Below are positions 25,006 to 33,839 of a stretch of DNA of 64,000 bases, piece after piece. The notes under the pieces were generated by a model. It was not told the DNA's origin. It did not search any database and worked only from the letters and a program-made list of their open reading frames with translations. The DNA is taken from NCBI GenBank assembly GCA_963728365.1, contig CAVSJI010000001.1, positions 496,001 to 560,000 of the forward strand, in the 5' to 3' direction. Source of the stretch: VRUE01 sp963728365 (lineage in GTDB: Bacteria > Actinomycetota > Thermoleophilia > Solirubrobacterales > 70-9). Position 1 is the first letter of the stretch, and the number at the start of each line of letters is the position of its first letter. Made by a program: the position numbers and the translations under genes.

Positions 25006-26482
25006 CCCCGGTTCCGGTGCGCTTTTTGTGGTCTATGGGTGGATAAGGCGCACCGGAAGGCGTCGCGTCGAGGCCGATGGCCTGCTCCAGGGCGTAGGCG
25101 GCGTCGAGCAGCCGCTGCTCGGCGAAGGCGGGGGCGGCGATCTGGAAGCCGACCGGCAGCTGCGGTCCGCCGCCCGCCGGCTCGGCGAGGCCGGCCGGGA
25201 TCGAGATCGCCGGGATGCCCGCGAGGCTCATCGGCACGGTGAAGAAGTCGTTGAGGTACATCGCCAGCGGGTCGTCGGTCTTCTCGTCGAGGCCGAAGGC
25301 GACCGAGGGCGAGGTCGGGGTGACGACGAAGTCGAGCTCGGCAAAGGCGGCCGAGAAGTCAGCCGCGATCTTCGTCCGCACCTTCTGCGCCTGCCCGTAG
25401 TAGGCCTCGTAGTAGCCGGAGGAGAGCGCGTAGGTGCCGAGCATGATGCGGCGCTTGACCTCGGCGCCGAAGCCCCGCGCGCGGGTCGCCTCATACATCT
25501 CGATCACATCGCCGCTCGACGCGGCGCGCATCCCGTAGCGGACGCCGTCGTAGCGGGCCAGGTTCGAGGAGGCCTCGGCCGGGGCGAGCACGTAGTAGGC
25601 GGAGATGCCGTGCTCGGCGTGCGGCAGCGTGGTCTCGGCGAGCTCGCCGCCGAGCGACTCGATCTTCGTCAGAGTCGCCTCGAAGACCTCGCGCACGCCG
25701 GGCTCGAGGTCCTCGCGGGCGAGGTCGACGGGGAGGCCGAAGCGCAACCCGCTGAGGTCCTCGCGGTCCGGCAGCCGCGGCGCCTCCGGCAGGCCGACCG
25801 AGGTCGAGTCGCAAGGATCCTTGCCCTGCAGGATGCCGAGCAGCAGGGCCGCGTCTCTGACGTCGCGGGTCAGCGGCCCGCACTGGTCGAGCGAGGAGGC
25901 GAAGGCGATCATCCCGTAGCGCGAGATCGCCCCGTAGGTCGGCTTCAGCCCGACGATCCCGCAGAGCGAGGCGGGCTGGCGGATCGAGCCGCCCGTGTCG
26001 GTGCCGATCGCCCAGGGCGCCAGGCCGCCGGCGACGACCGCGGCCGAGCCGCCCGAGGAACCGCCCGGCACCCGCTCGCGGTCCCAGGGGTTGAGCACGG
26101 GCCCGTAGGCCGAGTTCTCGTTGGAGGAGCCCATCGCGAACTCGTCCATGTTGGTCTTGCCGAGGATCGGGGCGCCGGCCTCGAGCAGCTTGGCGACCGC
26201 GGTCGCGGTGTACGGCGGCCGGTAGCCCTCGAGGATCCGCGACCCGGCGGTGGTCGGCACGCCCTCGGTGCAGAAGATGTCCTTGACCGCGACCGGCGCG
26301 ATCGAGGGACGCTCGACCGCGATCGCCCCCGCGTCGCCGCCCTCGTCGCGCCAGAGGTAGGCGTTGAGATCGTCTCCGGCCGCTGCCTCCCGCCAGGCAT
26401 CGACGTACTCGCCCGCGTCGAGGTCACCGGCGAGCATGGCTTCATGGGCCTGAAGGGCCGTGAGAGAAAGGAGGTCGCCCAT
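24989..26482 (-). CDS. gatA: Asp/Glu-tRNA amidotransferase subunit A, with altered C-terminus
   Basis: Glutaminase subunit of GatCAB, amidase-signature family, 497 aa. Catalytic Lys in VAVKDIFCTEG, the cis-Ser in TDTGGSIRQPAS and the nucleophile in GGSSGGSAAVVAGG are all present. The usual GatA end is near LLDAAYALEQAIG. After it, about 20 residues (475-491, containing DHKKRTG, then a Gly run) are encoded by palindromic element A2 and downstream sequence before the TGA at 24989. ATG at 26482 directly follows the gatC stop. Confidence 0.95.
   Translation of the reverse strand: MGDLLSLTALQAHEAMLAGDLDAGEYVDAWREAAAGDDLNAYLWRDEGGDAGAIAVERPSIAPVAVKDIFCTEGVPTTAGSRILEGYRPPYTATAVAKLLEAGAPILGKTNMDEFAMGSSNENSAYGPVLNPWDRERVPGGSSGGSAAVVAGGLAPWAIGTDTGGSIRQPASLCGIVGLKPTYGAISRYGMIAFASSLDQCGPLTRDVRDAALLLGILQGKDPCDSTSVGLPEAPRLPDREDLSGLRFGLPVDLAREDLEPGVREVFEATLTKIESLGGELAETTLPHAEHGISAYYVLAPAEASSNLARYDGVRYGMRAASSGDVIEMYEATRARGFGAEVKRRIMLGTYALSSGYYEAYYGQAQKVRTKIAADFSAAFAELDFVVTPTSPSVAFGLDEKTDDPLAMYLNDFFTVPMSLAGIPAISIPAGLAEPAGGGPQLPVGFQIAAPAFAEQRLLDAAYALEQAIGLDATPSGAPYPPIDHKKRTGTGGGGGG
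25012..25058. repeat. Palindromic element family A, copy A2, in gatA 3' end
   Basis: Arms TTCCGGTGCGC (25012-25022) and complement (25048-25058) with a loop containing TTTTTGTGG and GGATAAGG. Read in frame at the end of gatA, giving the peptide DHKKRTG. It shares arm sequence with A1, A3 and A4. Confidence 0.85.
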
Positions 26483-26782
26483 CTATTCCTCCGCCTGCGG
26501 CGAGGGAACCCTGAACGCCCCGTCATGCGGATCGGGCGCCTGCGAGAGCGCGACGTCCCGCTCGAGGCTCTCGTGCGGCAAGTCCTCCCGCCAAACGTTC
26601 TCCAGCTCGACCACGTGCGAAGTTGGCTCTACATCCTCGAGGTCGAGCTCCGAGATCCGGTCGACGTGCTCGAGGATCCCCGAAAGCTCGCCAGCCATAG
26701 TCTCGACCTCGTCCTCGCTGAGGCCAAGCCGCGCCAATTTGGCCACGTGCAGCACCTGATCTCGGTCAATCACCTGCGGCAT
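26483..26782 (-). CDS. gatC: Asp/Glu-tRNA amidotransferase subunit C
   Basis: Small stabilising subunit of GatCAB, 99 aa. It has the GatC pattern VLHVAKLARLGLSEDEVETMAGELSGILEHVDRISELD, then a proline-rich belt that wraps GatA (DVEPTSHVVELENVWREDLPHESL). ATG at 26782. First gene of the operon; its TAG is immediately followed by the gatA ATG. Divergent from the membrane protein gene at 26807 with only 24 bp between starts. Confidence 0.93.
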   Translation of the reverse strand: MPQVIDRDQVLHVAKLARLGLSEDEVETMAGELSGILEHVDRISELDLEDVEPTSHVVELENVWREDLPHESLERDVALSQAPDPHDGAFRVPSPQAEE

Positions 26783-26806
26783 TCTAGGAGTTAGAGTCCG
26801 ATCGCC

Positions 26807-27250
26807 ATGCGGGGAGAGACGGCAGAGCGCTTCGCGGTCCTCTCCCTGCGCCTGCTCGCGGCGAGCTTCGCCGTCGTCGGCATCCTCTTCATCGTCGTGC
26901 CGAGCGGCGTGCTCGAGACGATCTCCGACCTCGGCGAATGGCTCGGCAACGACACGCGGGCGCCGCACACCCAGGAGGATCTCTGGCTGGCGCTCGGCTT
27001 CGCCTACATGGTGGTGATCACCGGGATCTGCCTCGTCGCCCAGGCGGACGTGGTCCGCTACCGGCCGTTGCTACTCGTCCTCGCCGCCGGAAAGACGGCC
27101 TCCTCACTCGGCTCGCTCGCCTTCTTCCTGATCGACGAACGGGTCTTCATCTACCTGCTCAACTTCCTCGTCGACGGCTTCCTCGCCTTGCTGGCGCTCT
27201 GGCTTTACGGCCTCGCCGGCCGGATCGGACGCTCCCCCGCGCCCGGCTGA
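26807..27250 (+). CDS. Four-helix membrane protein of unknown function
   Basis: 147 aa with four hydrophobic segments at about residues 14-35, 60-80, 88-108 and 115-140. Short charged loops contain GNDTRAPHTQEDLWLALGFAYM. I do not recognise the family. The TGA stop is in the same frame as the downstream GMC oxidoreductase, and codon-like sequence continues between the two genes. It may be functionally paired with that oxidase. Confidence 0.65.
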   Translation: MRGETAERFAVLSLRLLAASFAVVGILFIVVPSGVLETISDLGEWLGNDTRAPHTQEDLWLALGFAYMVVITGICLVAQADVVRYRPLLLVLAAGKTASSLGSLAFFLIDERVFIYLLNFLVDGFLALLALWLYGLAGRIGRSPAPG

Positions 27251-27310
27251 CAGCGCGCGCCGGGGCTCTCCGCCGCCGAGCAGCGCACCCTCAGCGCGAT
27301 CTGCGCGGCG

Positions 27311-29185
27311 ATGGCTCCGGGAGTCGACGGCCTGCCCGCAGCCGAGCGCGACGTGCCGGTCTCGGCGCCGCTCGCCCGGTTCCTCGCCTCGCTCTCGCCC
27401 CGCGTCCTGCGCCGCGTCAGGCTCGGCCTGCTGGCGTTCGAGTGGCTGCCCTTCCCCTGGCGCTTCAGCCGCCTGGCACCGGCGGCGCGCGAGGACTTCC
27501 TGCGGCGCATGGAGGGCTCGCGGCTTGGCCCGATGCACGAGCTGCTGCTGATGGCAAAGGTCTTCACGACGCTCGGCTACGCGGTGGCGCCGCAGGTCGA
27601 AGCGCGGCTCGGGACCGGGGCGAGCTGCCGCCTCGCCGACGGCTCGCTGCCCGAGCCGGCCGGGCCACTCGGCGAGACCGCGCCCGCGGGCGCCGAGGAG
27701 GAGTGCGACGTGGTTATCGTCGGCTCCGGCGCCGGCGGCGCGGTCACCGCGGCGATCCTCGCCGAGGCGGGGCTCGACGTGATCGTGCTCGAGGCGGGTG
27801 GCGCTCATGACCGCGAGCGCTACCCGGCCGACCCGCTCGAGGCGGTCGCGACGCTCTACCGCGACGGCGGCCTGACGATCGCCGAAGGCCGTCCCGCAAT
27901 CCCGGTCCCGGTCGGGCGAACCGTCGGCGGCACCACCGTCGTCAACTCGGGCACCTGCTTTCGCGCGCCCGACCCGCTGCTCGCCGAGTGGCGCGATCGC
28001 TTCGGCGTCGACTGGGCCGCGAGCCTCGACCCGGAGTTCGCCGCCGCCGAGGAGTTCCTCCGCGTGACCCCGGTCGACCCGGAGCGCATGGGCCGCAACG
28101 GCCAGCTGGCGATGGAGGGCGCCGCGGCCCTCGGCGCATCCGGCGGCCCGATCTCCCGCAACGCCGGCAGCTGCGTCCAGTGCAGCTCCTGCCCCTACGG
28201 CTGCCCACTTGACGCCAAGCGCGGCATGCACGTCACCTACCTCCCCCGAGCCATAGCCGCCGGAGCCCGCCTCCGCACCGGCGTAGAGGTCCGCCACATC
28301 CTCACCGAGCGAGGCCGAGCCACAGGCGTAACCGGCAACTCGGGGGCCGACGGGCCGATACGTCAAGGCATACTTGACAATTCGGCCCGTCGGCCCCCGC
28401 GGCAGCCGTATGCGGCTCGCGCTCGGGTGGGGGTTGTGGTGGCGGGTGGGGCGTTGGGGACGCCGGAGCTGCTGCTGCGCTCGGGGCTTGGAGGGGGGCA
28501 GGTCGGGCGCAACCTCCACATCCACCCAGCCTGCTGGGTTGGGGCGCGCTACGCGGAGGAGGTGCGGGGCTGGGAAGGCGTGATGCAGAGCTACTACGTC
28601 GACGAGTGGGAGCCGCAGCGCCTCCTGCTGGAGGCCACCTTCACCCCGCTCGCCTTCGGCGGAGGCTGGCTCCCGGGCACTGGCAAGGAGCACCAGCGCG
28701 CACTGCTCGACTTCGCCCACATCGCCTCGATAGGCGTCCACCTCTCCGACGAGTCCAGCGGCCGAGTCAGCCTCCGCAACGGCGCACTCCGCACCACCTA
28801 CGACCTCACCCAAGCCGACGCAAACCGCCTCGCCCACGGCATAACCCAAGCCGCCAAGCTCCACTTCGCCGCCGGAGCCACCGAGGTCTACCCAAACGTC
28901 TCAAGGGTCGCCAAGCTCAAACGCGAGGACCTCGCCACCTTCGAATCGACCCGCTTCAAGCCCTCCGAGCTACGCCTCGAGGCCTTCCACCCGATGGGCA
29001 CCGCCCGCATAGCCCCGGACAACCACGGCGTCTGCGCTCCCGATGGTTCGGTCCGTGGAACGAAAGCTCTCTACATAACGGACGCCTCCCTATTCCCCGC
29101 TTCGGTAGGCGTCAACCCGATGATGACCATCATCGCCTTCGCCACCCGAATAGCAACCAAGCTGGCCAACGAGGCCGCCGGATAA
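27311..29185 (+). CDS. GMC-family FAD-dependent oxidoreductase (long-chain alcohol oxidase-like)
   Basis: 624 aa. The FAD-binding loop VVIVGSGAGGAVTAAILAEAGLDVIVLEAGG lies at about residue 135 after an N-terminal helical extension typical of long-chain alcohol oxidases. A Cys-rich CVQCSSCPYGCPLDAKRG loop, AGGALGTPELLLRSGLG, FHPMGTARI and ITDASLFPASVGVNPMMTI (C-terminal His-Asn region) follow. Residues about 344-363 are encoded by palindromic element G1, in frame between two strands of the FAD domain. In-frame coding-like sequence extends 60 bp upstream to a TGA with no ATG/GTG/TTG, so the start at 27311 may not be the whole story. The 3' third is C/A-rich with rare codons. Confidence 0.8.
   Translation: MAPGVDGLPAAERDVPVSAPLARFLASLSPRVLRRVRLGLLAFEWLPFPWRFSRLAPAAREDFLRRMEGSRLGPMHELLLMAKVFTTLGYAVAPQVEARLGTGASCRLADGSLPEPAGPLGETAPAGAEEECDVVIVGSGAGGAVTAAILAEAGLDVIVLEAGGAHDRERYPADPLEAVATLYRDGGLTIAEGRPAIPVPVGRTVGGTTVVNSGTCFRAPDPLLAEWRDRFGVDWAASLDPEFAAAEEFLRVTPVDPERMGRNGQLAMEGAAALGASGGPISRNAGSCVQCSSCPYGCPLDAKRGMHVTYLPRAIAAGARLRTGVEVRHILTERGRATGVTGNSGADGPIRQGILDNSARRPPRQPYAARARVGVVVAGGALGTPELLLRSGLGGGQVGRNLHIHPACWVGARYAEEVRGWEGVMQSYYVDEWEPQRLLLEATFTPLAFGGGWLPGTGKEHQRALLDFAHIASIGVHLSDESSGRVSLRNGALRTTYDLTQADANRLAHGITQAAKLHFAAGATEVYPNVSRVAKLKREDLATFESTRFKPSELRLEAFHPMGTARIAPDNHGVCAPDGSVRGTKALYITDASLFPASVGVNPMMTIIAFATRIATKLANEAAG
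28342..28398. repeat. Palindromic element family G, copy G1, inside a gene
   Basis: 17-bp perfect arms GGGGGCCGACGGGCCGA (28342-28358) and complement (28382-28398), with an inner GTCAAG/CTTGAC stem (28362-28367, 28373-28378). Nearly identical to G2 in pheT. Translated in frame in the GMC oxidoreductase. Confidence 0.9.
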
Positions 29186-29203
29186 CCCCCGAAGTGGAGA
29201 GGG

Positions 29204-29273
29204 CGGTGGGCGACCCTCCCAAAAACACTCAAGCGAGGCTCCTGCCGAGCGTTTTTGGGAGGGTCGCCCACCG
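29204..29273. repeat. Palindromic element family E, copy E1
   Basis: Perfect 23-bp arms (29204-29226, 29251-29273) around a 24-nt loop starting ACTCAAGCGAG and ending CGAGC. Loop length and sequence match E2 at 59.3 kb (21 of 24), but outer arms differ. It lies between convergent genes. By shape it could terminate transcription, but no T-tract follows the stem. Confidence 0.9.
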
Positions 29274-29292
29274 ACCGCACCCCGTTACAAGG

Positions 29293-29916
29293 TCAACGCG
29301 GCGGAGGCGGCGGGCTGGACGGCGGCGGTGGAGGTGGCGGAGGCGGCGAGCCCGCCGGAGGCTGTGGCGGAGGAGGAGGTGGCGGAGCGCTCGCGGCCGG
29401 ATGCCCACCGCCGCCAGAGCCGCCACCGCCCCGCGACAACCCATCGGCCACGTCTCCGAACGTGATCCCGTCCTCCCGCATCGCGGAGTACCCCCCGTAT
29501 GCGATCCCGGCCGAGGCGAGCAGCCCGAGGAAGATTCCGACGCTCAGGGTCGCGTCGACCGAAACTCCGCCGAAGCTGCCGAAGCTCGGCGGGAAGACGA
29601 TCCGGTAGAGGACGAGCAACGTCGCGAGCCCGCCGAGCACGGCGACGATCGCGCTGAGCGGCACCGACGGCTCGAGCGGCGAGTCGGCGAGCCTGATCCC
29701 GGCGAGGACCAGCGCCGCGACGATCGCGATCACGAGGACGATCGGGATGAAGTCGAGCGTGTCCCAGGCGTTTCCGCCCTCTCCCGAGATCGTCCCGGAG
29801 AATCCACCGACACCCGAGACTTCGACGCCGAACCACTCGAAGAACATGAAGATGAAGAGCAGGATCGCGGAGACGCCGGCGATCTTCTCGCCCAAGTTCA
29901 GCCTGTCCAATTCCAT
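29293..29916 (-). CDS. Membrane protein with proline-rich tail
   Basis: 207 aa. N-terminal ELDRLNLGEKIAGVSAILLFIFMFFEWFGV and three further hydrophobic segments (about residues 58-75, 85-105, 122-142) suggest four membrane helices. The last 45 residues are Gly-rich then nearly pure Pro (poly-Pro runs interrupted by S, A, Q), likely a flexible cytoplasmic or wall-spanning tail. The long membrane frame fits better than an Arg-rich overlapping frame. It is convergent with the GMC oxidase across palindrome E1. Function unknown. Confidence 0.68.
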   Translation of the reverse strand: MELDRLNLGEKIAGVSAILLFIFMFFEWFGVEVSGVGGFSGTISGEGGNAWDTLDFIPIVLVIAIVAALVLAGIRLADSPLEPSVPLSAIVAVLGGLATLLVLYRIVFPPSFGSFGGVSVDATLSVGIFLGLLASAGIAYGGYSAMREDGITFGDVADGLSRGGGGSGGGGHPAASAPPPPPPPQPPAGSPPPPPPPPPSSPPPPPR

Positions 29917-29950
29917 CGCTTCCTCCGTGGGGCTAGGGGTCGGCTCGACA

Positions 29951-30799
29951 CTACACCCGGGCGCGGGCGGCGGCCACCGTATTGACGAGCAGCATCGCGA
30001 CTGTCATCGGGCCGACCCCGCCCGGCACCGGCGTGATCGCCGCCGCCCGCTCCGCCGCCGGCTCGAAGTCGACGTCGCCGACCAGGCCGTCCTCGGTGCG
30101 GTTGACGCCGACGTCGATCACCACGGCGCCCTGCTTGACCGCATCGCCGCCGAGCAGCCGCGGCACGCCGACCGCGGCGACCAGCACGTCGGCGCGGGCG
30201 CAGGTCGCGGCCAGGTCGCGGGTGCGCGAGTGACAGACGGTGACCGTCGCGTTGGCGGCCAGCAGCAGGCGCGAGACCGGCACGCCGACCAGCTTCGAGC
30301 GGCCGACGACGACCGCCACGGCGCCGTCCAGCTCGACCCCCTCGTGACGCAGCAACTCCATCACCCCGGCCGGCGTACAGGGCACCAGGCCCGGCATCCC
30401 GTGGGCGAGCAGGCCGGCGTTGACCGGCGTCAGGCCGTCGACGTCCTTGGCCGGGTCGAGCCCCGCGACGACCCGGTCGGGATCGATGTGCGCGGGGACC
30501 GGAAGCTGGACGAGGATCCCGTCGACGCCGTCGTCGCGACCCAGCTCGGCGACCAGGGCGAGCAGCTCGTCCTCGCTGGCCTCGGCGCCGAGGCCGCGGT
30601 GGACCGAGCGAATGCCGACCTCCTCGCAGGCGCGGTGCTTGTGGCCGACGTATACCTCCGATGCGGGGTCGTCGCCGACGATCACCGTCGCCAGCGCCGG
30701 CACCCGGCCGCGCTCCTCGGCGAAGACCTGGACCTCGGTCGCGATCCCCGCGCGCACGCTCGCCGCCACCGCCTTGCCGTCGATGACCCTCGCGCTCAC
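29951..30799 (-). CDS. folD: Methylene-tetrahydrofolate dehydrogenase/cyclohydrolase
   Basis: Bifunctional one-carbon enzyme interconverting methylene-, methenyl- and formyl-tetrahydrofolate. It is 282 aa. Motifs: SEVYVGHKHRACEEVGI (catalytic Lys region), DGILVQLPVP, PCTPAGVMELL, the NADP site VVGRSKLVGVPVSRLL and C-terminal TPVPGGVGPMTVAMLLVNT. The GTG start at 30799 comes one base after the pcrA TGA, implying coupling. Serine from serA/serC and folate chemistry both feed this step. Confidence 0.95.
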   Translation of the reverse strand: MSARVIDGKAVAASVRAGIATEVQVFAEERGRVPALATVIVGDDPASEVYVGHKHRACEEVGIRSVHRGLGAEASEDELLALVAELGRDDGVDGILVQLPVPAHIDPDRVVAGLDPAKDVDGLTPVNAGLLAHGMPGLVPCTPAGVMELLRHEGVELDGAVAVVVGRSKLVGVPVSRLLLAANATVTVCHSRTRDLAATCARADVLVAAVGVPRLLGGDAVKQGAVVIDVGVNRTEDGLVGDVDFEPAAERAAAITPVPGGVGPMTVAMLLVNTVAAARARV

Positions 30800-30800
30800 T

Positions 30801-33068
30801 TCATCTCCTCCTGATCGGGGCGTAGTCGGCCATCAGCTTGCGCTCGCTGCCGTCTGAGGAGAAGCGGATCACGACGATCCCGCCCGGCTCGACCGCGGTG
30901 ACCACGCCCTCGCCGAAGCTGGCGTGGACGACGTCGTCGCCGGCGGCCAGCTCCAGGGTCGGGCCGGGCTCGGCCGGCGCGGCCGCGCCGGAAGGCGTCG
31001 TCTCCCAACCCAACCCCGCGGCGGCGCCCGGCGCGCTCGAGTGGCGCTCGGTGAGCTCGGCCGGCAGCTCGTCGATGAAGCGCGAGGGCAGGTTGCGCTC
31101 GGCCCGGCCGAAGAGCCGGCGTTCGCGCGCCCAGGTCATGTAGAGGCGGCGCCGCGCCCTGGTGATGCCGACGTAGCAGAGGCGCCGCTCCTCCTCCTCG
31201 CCGCCCTCTTCCAGGGCGCGCATGTGCGGGAAGGCGCCGTCCTCGCAGCCGACGATGAAGACCGTGTCGTACTCGAGGCCCTTCGCGTTGTGCAGGGTCA
31301 TCAGCGTGATCAACGACTCCTCTTCGCGCAGCCCGTCCTGCTCCGTGTAGAGCGAGATCTGCTGGAGGAACTCTTCGAGCGGCGAGACTTCCCCCTCGCC
31401 CTCGAGCTCGTGGTTCGCGTCGAACTCGGAGGCGACGCCGACGAGCTCCTCGAGGTTCTCCGCGCGGCCCTCGGCTTCGACCGTGCGCTCGGCCGCCAGC
31501 GCGTCCAGATAGCCGCTCTCGCGCAGCACCGCCTCGAGCAGCTCGGCGACCGGCGCTTCGGCGGCCCGTTCGCGCAGCCCCTCCATCGTCTCGTGGAAGC
31601 GGGAGACCGCCTTGATTGCCTTGGCGCTCAGCCCCGGCACCTCCTCCGCGCGTTCCATCACCTCCCAGATCGTCAGGCCCGTCGTGTTGGCGTGCGAGGC
31701 GAGCCGCCCCTGGCTGGTGTCGCCGATCCCGCGCCGCGGCGAGTTGACGATCCGCACGAAGGAGACCTGGTCGGAAGGGTTGACCAGCAGGCTGAGGTAG
31801 GCGACGGCGTCCTTGATCTCGGCGCGCTCGTAGAACTTGGTTCCGCCGATCACCTGGTAGGGAAGCTCGAAGCGCACCAGCGTGTCCTCGACCACGCGGC
31901 TCATCGCGTTGGTCCGGTAGAAGACCGCGATGTCCTCGCGCCGCACCCCCTCCTGCTCGGCCAGCCGCTCGATCTCCCCCGCTACCCAGCGCGCCTCCTC
32001 GTGCTCGTCGCTGAGCTCGGAGAGCTGGACCGGCTCTCCGCCGGCGATCTCGGTCCACATCTCCTTCGGGTCCTGACGTCTCTGGCGGTTGTTCGACACC
32101 ACGGCGGTAGCGGCGGAGAGGATCGTCTGGGTCGAGCGGTAGTTCTGCTCGAGCTTGACGATCTCTGCCTCGGGGAAGTCGCGCTCGAAGTCGAGGATGT
32201 TGCGGATGTCGGCGTGGCGGAAGCCGTAGACCGACTGATCCTCGTCGCCGACCACCATCAGGTTGCCGTGCTCGGCGACGAGCAGCTGCAGCAGCCGGTA
32301 CTGGGCGTGGTTGGTGTCCTGGTACTCGTCGACGAGGACGTGGCGGAAGGTGCGGCGCCAGCGTTCGCGGGCCTCGTCGGACTTCTCCAGCAGCTCGACC
32401 GTACGCACCAGCAGGTCGTCGAAGTCGAGCGCGTTGGCTTCCAGCATCCGCTTCTCGTAGCGCTCGTAGGCCGCGGCGGCGACTTCCTCGAAGACGCTGC
32501 CCTGCTGCTGGGTGTATGCAGCGGCGTTGACGAGCTTGTTCTTGGCGCCGGAGATCTGCGAGCGGATCGAACGCGGCGGATAGCGTTTCGGGTCGACGCC
32601 GAGCTCGGCCAGGCAGCGTTTGAGCATCCGCAGCGAGTCGGACTCGTCGTAGATCGTGAAGCTCTTCGAGTAGCCGAGCTTCTCGGCGTCGGCGCGCAGC
32701 ATCCGCGCGCAGGACGAGTGGAAGGTCGTCACCCACATCGCCCGCACCGAGCGACCGACCAGGTCGGCGACCCGCTCGCGCATCTCACTCGCCGCCTTGT
32801 TGGTGAAGGTGATCGCGAGGATCTCGCCCGGGCGGGCGGCGCCGGTCGCCAGCAGATAGGCGATCCGGTGGGTCAACACGCGGGTCTTGCCCGAGCCCGC
32901 CCCGGCCAGCACCAGCAGCGGCCCCTCGCCGTGGCGAACCGCCTCGCGCTGCGGGTCGTTGAGGCCTGCCAGCAGCCGCTCGGCGCGGTCGGCGCCGGGC
33001 TCGATCGGCGCACCGTCGGGCGCCTCGGCGCCCTCCGGAGTCATCTCGAACTCGCTTTGCAGGGTCAC
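30801..33068 (-). CDS. pcrA: UvrD/PcrA-type DNA helicase
   Basis: Superfamily 1A 3'-5' helicase acting in repair and replication-fork clearance, 755 aa. Walker A AGAGSGKT at residues 55-62, motif Ia TFTNKAASEMRERV, motif II LVDEYQDTNHAQY, motif III GDEDQSVYGFRHADI, motif IV LEQNYRST, motif V TLMTLHNAKGLEYDTVFI and motif VI RLCYVGITRARRRLY. The C-terminal tail ends with a small beta domain (DVVHASFGEGVVTAVEPGG) typical of PcrA. The GTG start at 33068 lies inside a 9-bp hairpin. Linked to folD downstream. Confidence 0.95.
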   Translation of the reverse strand: MTLQSEFEMTPEGAEAPDGAPIEPGADRAERLLAGLNDPQREAVRHGEGPLLVLAGAGSGKTRVLTHRIAYLLATGAARPGEILAITFTNKAASEMRERVADLVGRSVRAMWVTTFHSSCARMLRADAEKLGYSKSFTIYDESDSLRMLKRCLAELGVDPKRYPPRSIRSQISGAKNKLVNAAAYTQQQGSVFEEVAAAAYERYEKRMLEANALDFDDLLVRTVELLEKSDEARERWRRTFRHVLVDEYQDTNHAQYRLLQLLVAEHGNLMVVGDEDQSVYGFRHADIRNILDFERDFPEAEIVKLEQNYRSTQTILSAATAVVSNNRQRRQDPKEMWTEIAGGEPVQLSELSDEHEEARWVAGEIERLAEQEGVRREDIAVFYRTNAMSRVVEDTLVRFELPYQVIGGTKFYERAEIKDAVAYLSLLVNPSDQVSFVRIVNSPRRGIGDTSQGRLASHANTTGLTIWEVMERAEEVPGLSAKAIKAVSRFHETMEGLRERAAEAPVAELLEAVLRESGYLDALAAERTVEAEGRAENLEELVGVASEFDANHELEGEGEVSPLEEFLQQISLYTEQDGLREEESLITLMTLHNAKGLEYDTVFIVGCEDGAFPHMRALEEGGEEEERRLCYVGITRARRRLYMTWARERRLFGRAERNLPSRFIDELPAELTERHSSAPGAAAGLGWETTPSGAAAPAEPGPTLELAAGDDVVHASFGEGVVTAVEPGGIVVIRFSSDGSERKLMADYAPIRRR

Positions 33069-33097
33069 CCGCCGAGCATAGCCAGGGACTCGGCGGG
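33068..33097. promoter_or_regulatory. Hairpin covering the pcrA start codon
   Basis: CCCGCCGAG (33068-33076) and CTCGGCGGG (33089-33097) pair perfectly around a 12-nt loop. On the minus strand the second arm ends at the G of the pcrA GTG. It could be a weak terminator after cysE or could mask the pcrA initiation region; I cannot decide between these. Confidence 0.5.
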
Positions 33098-33110
33098 CGA
33101 AGGCCCTACA

Positions 33111-33839
33111 TCAGCCACCGGCCGTAGAACGACCGGTGCGCTCCCGCACCTCGGTCTCGCCGCCATTTGCCGGCCGGTCGCCGTCGAGCTCCCCGAGCCG
33201 CCGCTCGAGCTCGCCGATCCGCTGCGAGAGCGAGCGGATCGCCTCGGCGATCGGGTCGGGCAGGTGGATCCAGTCGGCGTCGGGCCCCTCGACCCGCTTG
33301 CCTTCGACCTTGACCGGGTGGCCAGGGTTGCCGACCACGGTCGCGCAGGGCGGCACGTCCTCGATCACCACCGTGTTGGCGCCGATCTTCGCCCCGTCGC
33401 CGACGGCGATCGGGCCGAGCAGCTTGGCGCCCGAGCCGACCGTGACGTTGTCGCCGAGGGTCGGATGGCGCTTGCCGGGCTGAAACCCGGTGCCACCCAG
33501 GGTCACGCCTTGGTAGAGCGTCACCCGCCGGCCGATCTCGGCGGTCTCGCCGACCACCACGCCGGAGCCGTGGTCGATGAAGAACTCGCGGCCGATCCGC
33601 GCCGCCGGGTGGATCTCCACCCCGGTGACGGCGCGGGTCAGGTAGGCGATCAGACGCGGCGCCAGCGGCACCCCCGCCCCGAGCAGCGCGTGGGCGAGCC
33701 GGTGGGCAAGCAACGCCTGCACGCCGGCCCAGCTGGTGAGGATCTCGAAGCTGGAGACGCCCTGGGCGGCGGGGTCGCGGTCGCGCGCCGCCTTGAGGTC
33801 GGCGCGCACCTCTGAGACCAGTCGCTTCCAGCGGTTCAT
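33111..33839 (-). CDS. cysE: Serine O-acetyltransferase
   Basis: Acetylates serine for cysteine synthesis, 242 aa. Left-handed beta-helix hexapeptide repeats run through GVEIHPAARIGREFFIDHGSGVVVGETAEIG; catalytic-type H/D residues are in IDHGSGVV, with VTLYQGVTLGGTGFQPGKRHPTLGD. The C-terminal extension is longer than the minimal bacterial form and ends without the usual final Ile used to bind CysK. ATG at 33839 overlaps the cysK stop (ATGA). Third gene of rrf2-cysK-cysE. Confidence 0.94.
   Translation of the reverse strand: MNRWKRLVSEVRADLKAARDRDPAAQGVSSFEILTSWAGVQALLAHRLAHALLGAGVPLAPRLIAYLTRAVTGVEIHPAARIGREFFIDHGSGVVVGETAEIGRRVTLYQGVTLGGTGFQPGKRHPTLGDNVTVGSGAKLLGPIAVGDGAKIGANTVVIEDVPPCATVVGNPGHPVKVEGKRVEGPDADWIHLPDPIAEAIRSLSQRIGELERRLGELDGDRPANGGETEVRERTGRSTAGG

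Noticed and set aside
29204..29273. Palindromes E, D and I as ordinary intrinsic terminators
   Set aside because: Stems lack a following T-run, families share specific loops, and related families lie inside coding sequence. A terminator role may be secondary. The rplT terminator at 57543-57569 shows what a normal one looks like here.
30924..33815. 963-codon plus-strand frame opposite pcrA and cysE
   Set aside because: The real genes lie on the minus strand with full helicase and acyltransferase motifs.
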